Shown: piece by piece, positions 46,048 through 55,353 of the stretch
Layout of the letters: each line of letters begins with the position of its first letter
Position numbering within the stretch: the stretch's first letter is position 1
From: Streptomyces camponoticapitis
GTDB taxonomy: Bacteria; Actinomycetota; Actinomycetes; Streptomycetales; Streptomycetaceae
Direction of reading: 5' to 3'
Length of the DNA: 64,000 nucleotides
Assembly: GCF_014646115.1 (NCBI RefSeq)
Contig: NZ_BMMV01000008.1
Coordinates: forward strand, 248,001-312,000
Position numbers and translations under genes: made by a program
The notes under the pieces: generated by a model
Database searches by the model: none
Seen by the model: only the letters and a program-made list of their open reading frames with translations
Told to the model about the DNA's origin: nothing

Positions 46048-46491
46048 ATGGGGGGACGACAGCGCCTACGTCACGCGCGTCCCACGGCGTTGCCCAGCGC
46101 CGTGGCGACGCTGCTCGCCGCGCTCTACTTCTGTCTGACCCCGGTCGACACGCACCACTCGGCCGCCTCGTCGCCGGCGGCAAAAGCTGCGGCGGGAGCG
46201 CCCGCGCAGACCCCGCGCACCGGCATCACCCTCCGTACGGATGTGGAGGGCACGGCCGCACGGCCCGCCGCCGCCCCCGAGTACACCTGCCCGTACGACC
46301 CGAGCGGCTGCCGTTTCCTCCCGCACCTGTCTCCGGCCGTGCTCACCGCGCCGCACCCCGCCGACCCGCTCGGCACCGGCGACGTGAGCCCGGCGCATCT
46401 CGCACTGCCGCCCAGCACCGGCCAGGTGGCCCGGTCCGGAGCGTCTCCCCGCGCGCCGGACCTCCACGTCCTTCAGGTACTGCGGACGTAG
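46048..46491 (+). CDS. Small secreted protein of unknown function
   Basis: The protein has 147 residues. One hydrophobic signal (about 17-32, PSAVATLLAALYFCLTP) is followed by VDTHHSAASSP, an Ala/Pro-rich part and a pair of Cys (YTCPYDPSGCRF). No domain is recognised. Similar short proteins precede DUF3105 genes in other Streptomyces by my recollection. It is 77 bp upstream of the DUF3105 gene on the same strand and may share its operon. Confidence 0.65.
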   Translation: MGGRQRLRHARPTALPSAVATLLAALYFCLTPVDTHHSAASSPAAKAAAGAPAQTPRTGITLRTDVEGTAARPAAAPEYTCPYDPSGCRFLPHLSPAVLTAPHPADPLGTGDVSPAHLALPPSTGQVARSGASPRAPDLHVLQVLRT

Positions 46492-46568
46492 CCGGGCCCG
46501 CGCCCCCACCGGGTACCCGAATCCCCCACCCCCGTTCCGCAGGTTTTCGAGAAGGACGAACAGACACC

Positions 46569-47222
46569 ATGGCTTCCAAGTCCAAGACCCAGAGCACCGA
46601 GCGCAAGGCCCGAATAGAGCAGATGCGCCGCGCCGAGCGCGTGCGTGAGCGCCGTAACCGCATCATCACGATCACCGCGAGCGCGGTCGTCGTCGCGGCG
46701 CTCGTCGGCTTCGGCGCGTTCGTGCTCAACAAGGAGTCCGAGGAGAAGAAGGAGCAGGAACAGGCCGCGGCCGAGCCCGTGAAGGGCGAGAAGTCCTGGG
46801 ACGCCGAGAAGCTGGGCCGCGACCACGTCGCCGAGGCGGTCAAGTACCCGCAGACGCCGCCCGTCGGCGGCAACCACAACCAGGCCTGGCTGAACTGCGC
46901 GGGCGACGTCTACAAGGAGCCCGTGCCGGACGTCAACGCGGTGCACTCGCTGGAGCACGGCGCGGTCTGGGTGACCTACAACGACAAGGCGCCCGAGGCC
47001 GACGTGAAGGCGCTCGGCGAGCTCGTGGGCAAGACGCAGTACTCCCTGATGAGCCCCGTCAAGGAGCAGGCCGGCGCCATCATGCTGACCGCGTGGGGCA
47101 AGCAGGTCACCGTGGACAGCGCGAAGGACCCGCGCGTCGACCAGTTCTTCGCGAAGTACGTACAGGGCCCGCAGACGCCTGAGCCGGGCGCCGCGTGCAC
47201 CGGCGGAATCGACGCCCAGTGA
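46569..47222 (+). CDS. DUF3105 membrane-anchored protein
   Basis: The protein has 217 residues. A basic cytoplasmic N-terminus (ERKARIEQMRRAERVRERRN) leads into one membrane helix (about 36-54, IITITASAVVVAALVGFGAFVL). A charged linker follows, then the DUF3105 domain with TPPVGGNHNQAWLNCAGDVY, NAVHSLEHGAVWVTY and the late Cys (AACTGG), possibly a disulphide partner. The HSLEHGAVW motif looks like a metal site but the family has no proven function. It overlaps the DUF305 gene by 4 bp. Confidence 0.9.
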   Translation: MASKSKTQSTERKARIEQMRRAERVRERRNRIITITASAVVVAALVGFGAFVLNKESEEKKEQEQAAAEPVKGEKSWDAEKLGRDHVAEAVKYPQTPPVGGNHNQAWLNCAGDVYKEPVPDVNAVHSLEHGAVWVTYNDKAPEADVKALGELVGKTQYSLMSPVKEQAGAIMLTAWGKQVTVDSAKDPRVDQFFAKYVQGPQTPEPGAACTGGIDAQ

Positions 47223-47905
47223 CCCGGACGAGCTGGGCCGCCATCACCGCGGTCGTTCTCGCGCTCCTGTTCGCGGGGGCGGCCACGGTCGCCTCGGCGG
47301 GAAGCGACGACTCGCCCCGCGCGGCGGCCACGCCGACGGCGGACTCGGCGGACGCGGGGTTCGCGCGTGACATGGCGGTCCACCACCAGCAGGCGGTGGA
47401 GATGTCGTTCCTCGTGCGGGACAGCACGGACGACGAGGAGGTGCGCCGTCTCGCGTACGACATCGCCAACACCCAGGCGAACCAGCGCGGCATGCTGCTG
47501 GGCTGGCTCGACATGTGGGACCTCCCGAAGGTCTCCACGGACCAGAAGCCGATGGCCTGGATGGAGCGGGGCGGCGAGCACGCGGGCATGGACGACATGG
47601 CCGGCATGGAGGGCATGGACCACGGCGGCCACGAGGTCCGTGACGGCTCGCTGATGCCGGGCATGGCGACGAAGACGGAGCTGGAGACACTCAGGACCGC
47701 CAAGGGCGAGAAGGCGGAGATCCTGTATCTCCAGTTGATGACCGACCATCACAAGGGCGGCGTCATGATGGCCCGGGGCTGCGCCGACCTGTGCACGGTC
47801 GACACGGAGAAAGCCCTGGCCAAGGGCATGGTGACGGCGCAGCAGTCCGAACTGGACCTGATGGCGGACCTCTTGAAGGCCCGGGGCGCGAAGCCGCGCA
47901 CCTGA
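47219..47905 (+). CDS. DUF305 (ferritin-like, copper-associated) secreted protein
   Basis: The protein has 228 residues from GTG 47219, which overlaps the DUF3105 stop (GTGA). An N-terminal signal or anchor (AAITAVVLALLFAGAATVAS) is followed by a helical domain with FARDMAVHHQQAVEMS and MTDHHKGGVMMARGC, the duplicated His-His motif of DUF305. Between them lies a Met/His-rich loop (AGMDDMAGMEGMDHGGHEV), typical of copper binding. It is probably periplasm-facing. Co-translation with DUF3105 implies a shared role. Confidence 0.92.
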   Translation: MTRTSWAAITAVVLALLFAGAATVASAGSDDSPRAAATPTADSADAGFARDMAVHHQQAVEMSFLVRDSTDDEEVRRLAYDIANTQANQRGMLLGWLDMWDLPKVSTDQKPMAWMERGGEHAGMDDMAGMEGMDHGGHEVRDGSLMPGMATKTELETLRTAKGEKAEILYLQLMTDHHKGGVMMARGCADLCTVDTEKALAKGMVTAQQSELDLMADLLKARGAKPRT

Positions 47906-47938
47906 CCGGGAGCGTGACGCGCGAGCTACGAGGCGCAC

Positions 47939-47983
47939 CGCCGCCCCCGTCCGTGGAGATCGTCTCCGCGGGCGGGGGCGGCG
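47939..47983 (+). terminator. Terminator hairpin after the DUF3105-DUF305 operon
   Basis: CGCCGCCCCCG...GGAGA pairs with TCTCC...CGGGGGCGGCG with a few mismatches and a 3-nt loop, 34 bp past the DUF305 stop. Confidence 0.82.
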
Positions 47984-48117
47984 CCGTATCCGCGGTACGC
48001 GCGGCCCTCGCCGGACCTGCGATTCACCCGTTCGGGTGACAGCGGTCGCGTACACCCGTACGGCCCCATGACGATGGGTGCGCTCGGGGCGGACGGCTTT
48101 CAGGAGGGACGAACCCT

Positions 48118-48537
48118 ATGACCACCGCCAAAGACATCATGCATTCCGGCGCCGACTGGATCCCCTCGCACGAGACCCTGGACCGGGCCGCGCAGCTCAT
48201 GCGGGACCTGGACGTGGGCGCGCTGCCCATCGCCGACGTCGACGAGCGGCTGACGGGCATCCTGACCGACCGCGACATCGTCGTCGGCTGTGTGGCGATG
48301 GGCCACGACCCGGCGCAGACCACCGCGGCCGAGATGGCCCACGGCACACCGCGCTGGATCGACGCGGGCGCGGACGTGGACGACGTGCTCCACGAGATGC
48401 AGGAGCACCAGATCCGCCGGCTGCCGGTGATCGAGAACAAGCGCCTCGTCGGCATGATCAGCGAGGCGGACCTGGCGCAGCACCTCAGCGACGCGCAGAT
48501 CGCCGCGTGGGTGGAACGGATCTACGCGACCGGCTGA
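48118..48537 (+). CDS. Two-CBS-domain protein
   Basis: The protein has 139 residues; ATG 48118 follows AGGAGG at good spacing. It consists of a Bateman pair: IMHSGADWIPSHETLDRAAQLMRDLDVGALPIAD...LTGILTDRDIVVGCVA, then EMQEHQIRRLPVIENKRLVGMISEADLAQHL. Such pairs sense adenosyl nucleotides. There is no output domain, so it acts through a partner. Homologues in Streptomyces are often developmental or redox/hypoxia linked. Confidence 0.92.
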   Translation: MTTAKDIMHSGADWIPSHETLDRAAQLMRDLDVGALPIADVDERLTGILTDRDIVVGCVAMGHDPAQTTAAEMAHGTPRWIDAGADVDDVLHEMQEHQIRRLPVIENKRLVGMISEADLAQHLSDAQIAAWVERIYATG

Positions 48538-48663
48538 GGCGCCGCGCACGCACCGGACGGGCCTGGGGAAGGTGTGCGGGCCGCTGCCCCGTGGCAGGGC
48601 TCACACACGCCCCGCACCCGCCCCACCAGCCCATCGCGTCAGAAAGACGATTACAGTGGAGGC

Positions 48664-50424
48664 GTGCCTCAACTACGTCTCGCTCTGAATCAGATCGACT
48701 CGACCGTCGGCGATCTCGCCGCAAACGCCGAGGCGGTCGTGCACTGGACCCGGCACTCCGCCGAGCAGGGCGCGCACCTCGTCGCGTTCCCCGAGATGGT
48801 GCTGACCGGCTATCCCGTCGAGGACCTGGCGCTGCGGTCGTCCTTCGTCGAGGCGTCCCGCGACGCGCTGCGCGCGCTCGCCGCGCGGCTCGCCGCCGAG
48901 GGCTTCGGCGAGCTGCCCGTCGTGCTGGGCTATCTCGACCGGTCCGAGCGGGACCGGCCGCGGATCGGCCGTCCGGCCGGCTCCCCGCAGAACGCCGCCG
49001 CGGTGCTGCACCGGGGCGGGGTGGCGCTGTCGTTCGCCAAGCACCATCTGCCGAACTACGGCGTCTTCGACGAGTACCGCTACTTCGTGCCCGGCGACAC
49101 CATGCCCGTCGTACGGGTGCGCGGCATCGACGTGGCGCTCGCGATCTGCGAGGACCTCTGGCAGGACGGCGGCCGGGTCCCGGCCGCCCGGTCGGTGGGG
49201 GCCGGTCTGCTGCTCTCGATCAACGCGTCGCCGTACGAGCAGGCCAAGAACGACACCCGCCTCGAACTCGTCCGCAAGCGCGCCCAGGAGGCCGGGTGCA
49301 CCACCGCGTATCTGGCGATGATCGGCGGCCAGGACGAGCTGGTCTTCGACGGTGACTCGATCGTCGTCGACAGGGACGGCGGAGTCGTGGCGCGCGCGCC
49401 GCAGTTCGCCGAGGGCTGTGTGGTCCTGGACCTCGATCTGCCGGCGGCCGCCGCCGAGCGGCCGGGCGGCGTCGTGGACGACGGGCTGCGCGTCGACCAC
49501 GTCGTCCTCTCCGAGGAGCCCGTCCCCGCCTACGAGCCGGAGCTGGCTGGCGGCTACGCGGAGCGGCTGGACGACGACGAGGAGGTCTACTCCGCCCTGG
49601 TGGTGGGCCTGCGCGCGTACGCGGCCAAGAACGGCTTCAGGTCCGTCCTGATCGGTCTCTCCGGCGGCATCGACTCCGCCCTCGTCGCCGCGATCGCCTG
49701 CGACGCGCTCGGCGCGGAGAACGTCTACGGCGTCTCGATGCCGTCGAAGTACTCCTCGGACCACTCGCGCGGCGACGCGGCCGAGCTGGCGAGCCGTACG
49801 GGGCTGAACTTCCGCACCGTTCCCATCGAGCCGATGTTCGACGCGTACATGGACTCGCTCTCCCTGACGGGACTCGCGGAGGAGAACCTCCAGTCGCGGC
49901 TGCGCGGCACGACGCTGATGGCACTGTCCAACCAGGAGGGCCAGATTGTCCTCGCGCCGGGGAACAAGTCCGAGCTGGCAGTGGGGTATTCGACCCTGTA
50001 TGGCGACTCCGTCGGCGCGTACGGCCCGATCAAGGACGTCTACAAGACGACGGTCTTCCGGCTCGCCCGCTGGCGCAACCGCGCCGCCGTGGAGCGCGGC
50101 CAGACCCCGCCCATCCCGGAGAACTCGATCGCCAAGCCGCCGAGCGCCGAACTGCGCCCCGGCCAGGTCGACACGGACTCGCTGCCGGACTACGACGTAC
50201 TGGACCGGCTGCTGGCGATGTACGTCGACCGCGACCAGGGCAAGGACGCGATCGTCGCGGCGGGCTTCGACCCGGAGCTGGTGGCGAAGACCCTGCGCAT
50301 GGTGGACACGGCGGAGTACAAGCGGCGGCAGTATCCGCCGGGTACGAAGATCTCCGCCAAGGGCTTCGGCAAGGACCGGCGGCTGCCGATCACGAACCGC
50401 TGGCGGGAGTCGCCGACCCGCTGA
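48664..50424 (+). CDS. nadE: Glutamine-dependent NAD+ synthetase
   Basis: The protein has 586 residues from GTG 48664 (GGAGG close upstream). The N-terminal nitrilase-like amidotransferase (about 1-270) shows FPEMVLTGYP (Glu), FAKHHLPNYGVFDEYRYF (Lys) and AICEDLW with nucleophile Cys162. The C-terminal synthetase has the ATP pyrophosphatase loop SGGIDS at 333-338, MPSKYSSDHSRGDA and GNKSELAVGYSTLYGD. It makes NAD+ from deamido-NAD with glutamine as nitrogen donor. The glutaminase domain marks the long, actinobacterial form. Confidence 0.96.
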   Translation: MPQLRLALNQIDSTVGDLAANAEAVVHWTRHSAEQGAHLVAFPEMVLTGYPVEDLALRSSFVEASRDALRALAARLAAEGFGELPVVLGYLDRSERDRPRIGRPAGSPQNAAAVLHRGGVALSFAKHHLPNYGVFDEYRYFVPGDTMPVVRVRGIDVALAICEDLWQDGGRVPAARSVGAGLLLSINASPYEQAKNDTRLELVRKRAQEAGCTTAYLAMIGGQDELVFDGDSIVVDRDGGVVARAPQFAEGCVVLDLDLPAAAAERPGGVVDDGLRVDHVVLSEEPVPAYEPELAGGYAERLDDDEEVYSALVVGLRAYAAKNGFRSVLIGLSGGIDSALVAAIACDALGAENVYGVSMPSKYSSDHSRGDAAELASRTGLNFRTVPIEPMFDAYMDSLSLTGLAEENLQSRLRGTTLMALSNQEGQIVLAPGNKSELAVGYSTLYGDSVGAYGPIKDVYKTTVFRLARWRNRAAVERGQTPPIPENSIAKPPSAELRPGQVDTDSLPDYDVLDRLLAMYVDRDQGKDAIVAAGFDPELVAKTLRMVDTAEYKRRQYPPGTKISAKGFGKDRRLPITNRWRESPTR

Positions 50425-50440
50425 ACAGACCGCGCCGGAC

Positions 50441-51466
50441 TCAGAGTTCGATACGGGCGGCGATCGGCAGATGGTCGCTGCCCGTCCGGGGCAGCGTCCA
50501 GGACGACATCGGCTCGACGCCCTTGACCATGATCTGGTCGATCCGCGCCATCGGGAACGCCGCGGGCCAGCTGAAACCGTAGCCGTCACCGGCGGCGCCC
50601 TGGGTCGAACGCATCTGCGACGTCACGGCGTTCAGGGAGCGGTCGTTCATCGTGCCGTTGAGGTCGCCCAGCAGCACCACCCGCTGGATCTCCTCGTCCG
50701 CGATCGCCTCACCGAGCGCGTCGGCGCTGTTGTCGCGCTGGTTGGCGGTGAAGCCGGCGTGCAGCTTGACGCGTACGGACGGCAGGTGCGCCACGTACAC
50801 GGCGACCTCGCCCTGCGGTGTCGTCACCGTGGAGCGCATCGCGCGGGTCCAGCCCATCCGGATGTCGACGGGGCGGCTGCCGTTCATCGGGTACTTGCTC
50901 CAGAGCCCCACCGTGCCCTGCACCGAGTGGTACTTGTACGTCCCGGCCAGTTCCTTCTCGTACGTGGGAACCGCCGATGCCTTCAGCTCCTCCAGCGCGA
51001 CCACGTCGGCGCCCGACTCGACGATCCCGCGCGCGGTTCCCTCCGGATCGGAGTTCTCCGCGTTGACGTTGTGCGTGGCGACCGTCAGATCGCCGCCGCC
51101 GCCCGACTTGCCGAGGAGGAGCCCGCCGAAGAGGTTGACCCAGACGACGGCGGGCAACAGGAGCGCGATCAGCGCGGTGGCGGAGCGCCGTACCAGCGCG
51201 GCCACGAGAAGCACCGGGATGAGCAGTCCCAGCCACGGCAGGAACGTCTCCATGAGAGAGCCCAAGTTGCCGATGCGGTTGGGGATCTGGGCGTGCAGGA
51301 TCATCAGCAGCGCCGTCAGGACGGCGAGCACCGCGAGGACGACACCTCTCCGCCAGATCCCGGGGTCGCCGCGCCAGCGGTCGACGAAAGCCCGGAACCG
51401 GCCGGTGGGAGGGTCGTTGTCCTCCGGGCCGTCCACCCGGGACTCAGCCGTGTACTCCTGCGTCAT
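50441..51466 (-). CDS. Membrane-anchored endonuclease/exonuclease/phosphatase-fold protein
   Basis: The protein has 341 residues. Three hydrophobic segments (about 42-60, 73-92, 95-115) precede an EEP domain with LTVATHNVNAEN, ALEELKA, VYVAHLPSV, VLLGDLNGT and GSDHLPIAARI (catalytic Asp/His/Asn set visible). The domain is likely outside the membrane. Members cleave phosphodiesters or phosphomonoesters; the substrate is not predictable. It converges on nadE 16 bp away. Confidence 0.88.
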   Translation of the reverse strand: MTQEYTAESRVDGPEDNDPPTGRFRAFVDRWRGDPGIWRRGVVLAVLAVLTALLMILHAQIPNRIGNLGSLMETFLPWLGLLIPVLLVAALVRRSATALIALLLPAVVWVNLFGGLLLGKSGGGGDLTVATHNVNAENSDPEGTARGIVESGADVVALEELKASAVPTYEKELAGTYKYHSVQGTVGLWSKYPMNGSRPVDIRMGWTRAMRSTVTTPQGEVAVYVAHLPSVRVKLHAGFTANQRDNSADALGEAIADEEIQRVVLLGDLNGTMNDRSLNAVTSQMRSTQGAAGDGYGFSWPAAFPMARIDQIMVKGVEPMSSWTLPRTGSDHLPIAARIEL

Positions 51467-51661
51467 TCCGCCTGCCTCACTGCCTTGCCGTGCACGCCCG
51501 CCATCGACCCTAGGCGATGACGGGCGTTTTCCCTGCCGTCCCCCCACGACGGCCGTACGGGCACAAGGACGAGTGGCGAGGGGCGGCGGGTTCCGGACGC
51601 GGGCGGACGACCGGTCGCTCTGACGGAACAGGCACGTACGGCGCGGGCACCCGGCGGGCGG

Positions 51662-52321
51662 TCAGTTCGCCGTCCCCCCGGCCGTTTCCCCGGCCGTGTC
51701 GCGGGGGGTTTCCCTGGGGCGCAGACCTTCGAGCAGCGCACGGATGATCCGCTCGGAGAGGTCGTCGTCCAGGGGCGCGTCCTTGCGGTGGATGGTGCGT
51801 ACGAGCATGGGGCCGGCGAACAGTTCGTCCATCAGCTCCACGTCGATGTCGTCCCGGAGTTCACCCGCGGCGACGGCGCGGCTGACCGCCGCCCTCATCG
51901 CGGCCCGCCGCGGTTCGATCGCGGTGGCGTGGTACGCCCCCCACAGCTTCGGGTGGCTCTTCATCTGCGCGAAAACGCTGTACAGCAGGGTCGAGTTGCG
52001 CTGGGCGAGGCCGCGGTGGCGCAGGGACTCCAGACAGATGAGGATGTCGGCGAGGCCCGAGGTGCCCGACAGGGCGGGTTCCGGCGGCTCCATGTCACGC
52101 AGGACGTCGACGAAGAGTTCCTCCTTGTCGCGCCAGCGCCGGTAGATCGTCGCCTTGCCGACGCCCGCCGTCCGCGCGATGCGCTCGATGGAGAGCCCGG
52201 CCAGCGGCTCGCCCTCCTCAAGAAGCCGCACCACGGCCTGGAGGATCGCGCGTTCGGCCGCCTCACTGCGCGGCCGGCCCCGCCTGGGCTCCCGTTCCTC
52301 GCCCTGTTCCTGCCCTCGCAC
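51662..52321 (-). CDS. TetR-family regulator of the adjacent drug exporter
   Basis: The protein has 219 residues from GTG 52321, chosen for the preceding AAAGGTGAGG; another GTG eight codons upstream has a weaker site. The HTH reads AILQAVVRLLEEG, SIERIARTAGVGKATIYRRW, RDKEELFVDVL. The C-terminal ligand domain has ELMDELFAGPMLVRTIHRKDAPL, typical of the TetR_C_16/33-like group. It follows the MFS gene on the same strand by 95 bp. The palindrome upstream of the MFS start is its probable operator. Confidence 0.88.
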   Translation of the reverse strand: MRGQEQGEEREPRRGRPRSEAAERAILQAVVRLLEEGEPLAGLSIERIARTAGVGKATIYRRWRDKEELFVDVLRDMEPPEPALSGTSGLADILICLESLRHRGLAQRNSTLLYSVFAQMKSHPKLWGAYHATAIEPRRAAMRAAVSRAVAAGELRDDIDVELMDELFAGPMLVRTIHRKDAPLDDDLSERIIRALLEGLRPRETPRDTAGETAGGTAN

Positions 52322-52416
52322 TGCCTCACCTTTCGCCCTGCTCACCACGCCCGCCGTACGCCGCGCCCGATCCGGTCGATTGTCGCCGACGCCGGCGGGC
52401 GTGGTCGACCGCCCGC

Positions 52417-54078
52417 TCAGTCGCGCAGGGCGGGTGCGGGCTCGGCCTGCGGGTCGGACGCCTCTTTCAGGGTCGGCCCCTCCGGAGCCGTACGGCCCGG
52501 CATGAAGAGCGCCACCACGGCGGTACCGACCAGCGCGACAGCGGCCGAACCGAGGGCCGTGACATGCATCGCGGTCAGGAAGGCGTCGTTCGCGGAGGAG
52601 ACCAACGCGTCGCCGGCGGGGCCGAGTCCCCCCGCGACGGCCATGGTCGCCTCGATCGACTCCCCGGCCGTGTCGCGCGCGGCGGCCGGGACGGCGCCGA
52701 GGTGTCCCTCGATCTCGCCGCGGTAGGTGGTGGAGAGCAGCGAGCCGAGTACGGCGATACCGAGCGCGCCGCCCACCTGGCGGAAGGTGTTGTTGATGGC
52801 GGATCCCGAGCCGGCCTTCTCGCGCGGCAGGGCCTGCATGACGGCGACGGTCACCGGCGGCATGATGTGGGCCATTCCGGCGCCCTGGACGAAGAACACG
52901 ACGCACAGCACCCAGACGGGCGTGGTGGCGTCGAACAGGGAGAACGCGGCCAGGCCGGCCGCGACGAGCAGCATGCCGCCGGTGCAGACCGCGCGGGCGC
53001 CGAACCGGTCGACGACGAGCCGGGCACGCGGTGCGAACACCATCTGCGCCACGGCGAGCGGCAGGATCAGCAGGCCCGAGTCGAGCGCGCTGTAGCCGCG
53101 CACGCTCTGGAGGTAGAAGGCCGAGAAGAAGGTCACGCCCATCAGGGCGAAGAAGACCAGCGCGATCGCGGCGACCGCCGCCGAGAACGCGGGCTTCTTG
53201 AAGTAGGACATGTCGATCGAGGGATGGTCGCTGCGCTTCTGGTGCACGACGAACGCGGCCAGGACGGCCAGACCGCCGATGACCGAGGCCAGCACCGTGG
53301 CGTCGGTGAAGTCGGCGAGCTCGCCCGCGCGGATGATCCCGTACACCAGCAGGACGAGACCGACGATCGAGAGCAGTACGCCCACGGGGTCGACCCGGCC
53401 GGGGTTCGGGTCCCTGGAGTCCGGGACCAGCACCACCATCGCGATCAGCGCGACGATCACGACCGGCACGTTGATCAGGAAGATCGAGCCCCACCAGAAG
53501 TGTTCGAGCAGCACGCCGCCGGTGATGGGCCCGATGGCTATGCCGAGTCCGACGCTGCCGGCCCATATGCCGATGGCCTTGGGCTGCTCGTCACGCTCGA
53601 AGACGTTCATCAGGACGGCGAGGGTGGCGGGCATCACAAAGGCGGCGCCGAAGCCCATCAGAGCGCGGTACGCGACGAGTTCACCGGGCGATCCGGACAT
53701 CGCGGCGAGGGCGGAGCCGACACCGAAGACCGCGATGCCGAAGAGCAGTACCTTCTTGCGGCCGACGCGGTCGCCGAGGAGACCGGAGGTGAAGAGCAGG
53801 CCGGCGAAGACGAGGGTGTAGGAGTTGATCGCCCATTCGAGCTCGCTCTGGGTGGCGCCGAGTCCGTCGGGCTCGGGGCTCGCGATCGTCTTGACCGCGA
53901 CGTTCAGGATCGAGTTGTCCAGCACCACGATGAGCAGGCTGAACATGAGCACGCCGAGGATGGCCCAGCGGCGGCGGTGAATGGCTTCGGGGACCCGGGG
54001 TGCCGCGCCCTGGGCGCCGGCCGGCCCGGATACCGGTACGGACGGCGGCGGGGTGGAGGAGGGTGACGGTGTGGACAT
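52417..54078 (-). CDS. DHA2-family (14-TMS) MFS drug exporter
   Basis: The protein has 553 residues with about fourteen membrane segments. A Pro/Ser N-terminus precedes [25 protein letters not shown] (motif D1 of DHA2). [13 protein letters not shown] is motif [26 protein letters not shown] motif B, and [15 protein letters not shown] motif C. It would export drugs or toxic metabolites by proton antiport. The start at 54078 follows directly on the operator region. Expression is likely released when the downstream-encoded TetR binds a ligand. Confidence 0.93.
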   Translation of the reverse strand: MSTPSPSSTPPPSVPVSGPAGAQGAAPRVPEAIHRRRWAILGVLMFSLLIVVLDNSILNVAVKTIASPEPDGLGATQSELEWAINSYTLVFAGLLFTSGLLGDRVGRKKVLLFGIAVFGVGSALAAMSGSPGELVAYRALMGFGAAFVMPATLAVLMNVFERDEQPKAIGIWAGSVGLGIAIGPITGGVLLEHFWWGSIFLINVPVVIVALIAMVVLVPDSRDPNPGRVDPVGVLLSIVGLVLLVYGIIRAGELADFTDATVLASVIGGLAVLAAFVVHQKRSDHPSIDMSYFKKPAFSAAVAAIALVFFALMGVTFFSAFYLQSVRGYSALDSGLLILPLAVAQMVFAPRARLVVDRFGARAVCTGGMLLVAAGLAAFSLFDATTPVWVLCVVFFVQGAGMAHIMPPVTVAVMQALPREKAGSGSAINNTFRQVGGALGIAVLGSLLSTTYRGEIEGHLGAVPAAARDTAGESIEATMAVAGGLGPAGDALVSSANDAFLTAMHVTALGSAAVALVGTAVVALFMPGRTAPEGPTLKEASDPQAEPAPALRD

Positions 54079-54099
54079 GGCCCGAGCGTATGCCCATTT

Positions 54100-54122
54100 C
54101 AATACGAGACCGTCTCGTATTG
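54100..54122. promoter_or_regulatory. Perfect palindromic operator upstream of the MFS gene
   Basis: CAATACGAGAC and GTCTCGTATTG flank one central base: an 11-bp perfect inverted repeat, 22 bp upstream of the MFS ATG. Its AT content is above that of the surroundings. TACGAGACCGTCTCGTA-like sites are typical of this TetR group. Probable target of the TetR encoded at 51662-52321. Confidence 0.82.
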
Positions 54123-54253
54123 TAAATTCTTTACCCAACCGACCCGCCCGGTCGGAGCAGCCCCACTTCCCGTCGACGGTCATCGGATGCCACCATGGAC
54201 TCGGTCCGGGGACGCCGTCAGGGCGCCTCGAGATGACGAAGGAGCCGTACGCC

Positions 54254-55114
54254 ATGAAGTCCGAGGCTGCGCAGAACCCCTCCGGCGACACCAAGTCGCT
54301 CTACGGCGGCACCAGCACCCGCCGCGTCACCGTCCACGACATCGCCGCCGCCAAGCGACGCGGCGAGAAGTGGCCCATGCTCACCGCCTACGACGCGATG
54401 ACCGCGTCCGTCTTCGACGAGGCCGGCATCCCGGTCATGCTCGTCGGCGACTCGATGGGCAATGTCCATCTCGGCTACGAGACCACGGTACCGGTCACGC
54501 TCGACGAGATGACGATGCTCTCCGCGGCCGTCGTACGGGGCACCAAGCGCGCCCTCGTCGTCGGCGACCTTCCCTTCGGCTCGTACCAGGAAGGCCCCGT
54601 CCAGGCCCTGCGCAGCGCCACCCGGCTGGTCAAGGACGCCGGGGTCGGCGCGGTCAAGCTGGAGGGCGGGGCGCGCTCGCTGCCGCAGACGGAGCTGCTC
54701 GTCCAGGCCGGTATCCCGGTCATGTCGCACCTCGGCCTGACGCCGCAGTCGGTGAACACCCTGGGCTACCGGGTGCAGGGCCGCGGCGACGAGGCCGCTC
54801 ACCGGCTGCTGCACGACGCCAAGTCGGCGCAGGCGGCCGGCGCGTTCGCGGTGGTCCTGGAGCTGGTGCCCGCCGAGGTCGCCGCGGAGGTCACCCGCTC
54901 GCTGGACATCCCGACCATCGGCATCGGGGCCGGTCCGGACACCGACGCGCAGGTGCTCGTGTACACCGACATGGTGGGTCTCACGGGTGGCAAGGTGCCG
55001 CGGTTCACCAAGCAGTACGCGAACCTCCGGCAGACGCTCGGCGACGCCGCGAAGGCGTTCGCGGACGAGGTCGTGGGAGGAACGTTCCCGCAGGAGGAGC
55101 ACACCTTCCACTAG
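54254..55114 (+). CDS. panB: 3-methyl-2-oxobutanoate hydroxymethyltransferase
   Basis: The protein has 286 residues; ATG 54254 follows AAGGAG by 9 nt. An ATG seven codons upstream is possible but lacks a site. The TIM-barrel motifs are [38 protein letters not shown] (metal-binding Asp), AVKLEGG, GLTPQ and [11 protein letters not shown]. It makes ketopantoate from 2-oxoisovalerate and methylene-tetrahydrofolate in the pantothenate/CoA pathway. It is monocistronic and followed by a hairpin. Confidence 0.96.
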   Translation: MKSEAAQNPSGDTKSLYGGTSTRRVTVHDIAAAKRRGEKWPMLTAYDAMTASVFDEAGIPVMLVGDSMGNVHLGYETTVPVTLDEMTMLSAAVVRGTKRALVVGDLPFGSYQEGPVQALRSATRLVKDAGVGAVKLEGGARSLPQTELLVQAGIPVMSHLGLTPQSVNTLGYRVQGRGDEAAHRLLHDAKSAQAAGAFAVVLELVPAEVAAEVTRSLDIPTIGIGAGPDTDAQVLVYTDMVGLTGGKVPRFTKQYANLRQTLGDAAKAFADEVVGGTFPQEEHTFH

Positions 55115-55201
55115 GTCGTGTCTTCGAAGTAGCGCCGTCCGCCCGCAGGTCCGCCGGACAGGGCCCGGGCCCACCCCCGCAGCCACTGCCGCACCAGAAG
55201 A

Positions 55202-55236
55202 CAGCCCGCCGACATCCCCCATCGGCGGGCTGTCGG
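55202..55236 (+). terminator. panB terminator hairpin
   Basis: GACAGCCCGCCGA and TCGGCGGGCTGTC form a 13-bp stem with a 9-nt loop, 88 bp after the panB stop. The right arm matches the tandem repeats that follow. Confidence 0.8.
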
Positions 55237-55268
55237 CGTTCCCGGGGGCCCTGGTGACCGACGGCCGC

Positions 55269-55320
55269 CTGTCGGCGGGCTGTCGGTCGTCTGTCGGCGG
55301 GCTGTCGGTCGTCTGTCGGT
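55269..55320. repeat. 22-bp tandem repeat (two copies plus 8 bp)
   Basis: The unit CTGTCGGCGGGCTGTCGGTC plus GT occurs at 55269-55290 and 55291-55312 and restarts at 55313. The repeat contains the right arm of the panB terminator stem (TCGGCGGGCTGTCGG), so each unit could pair with the left arm at 55202. It lies 34 bp upstream of the ABC ATPase gene. Confidence 0.85.
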
Positions 55321-55353
55321 GCCTTGTCAGTGGCGCCTGCCAGGATCCTCGGC

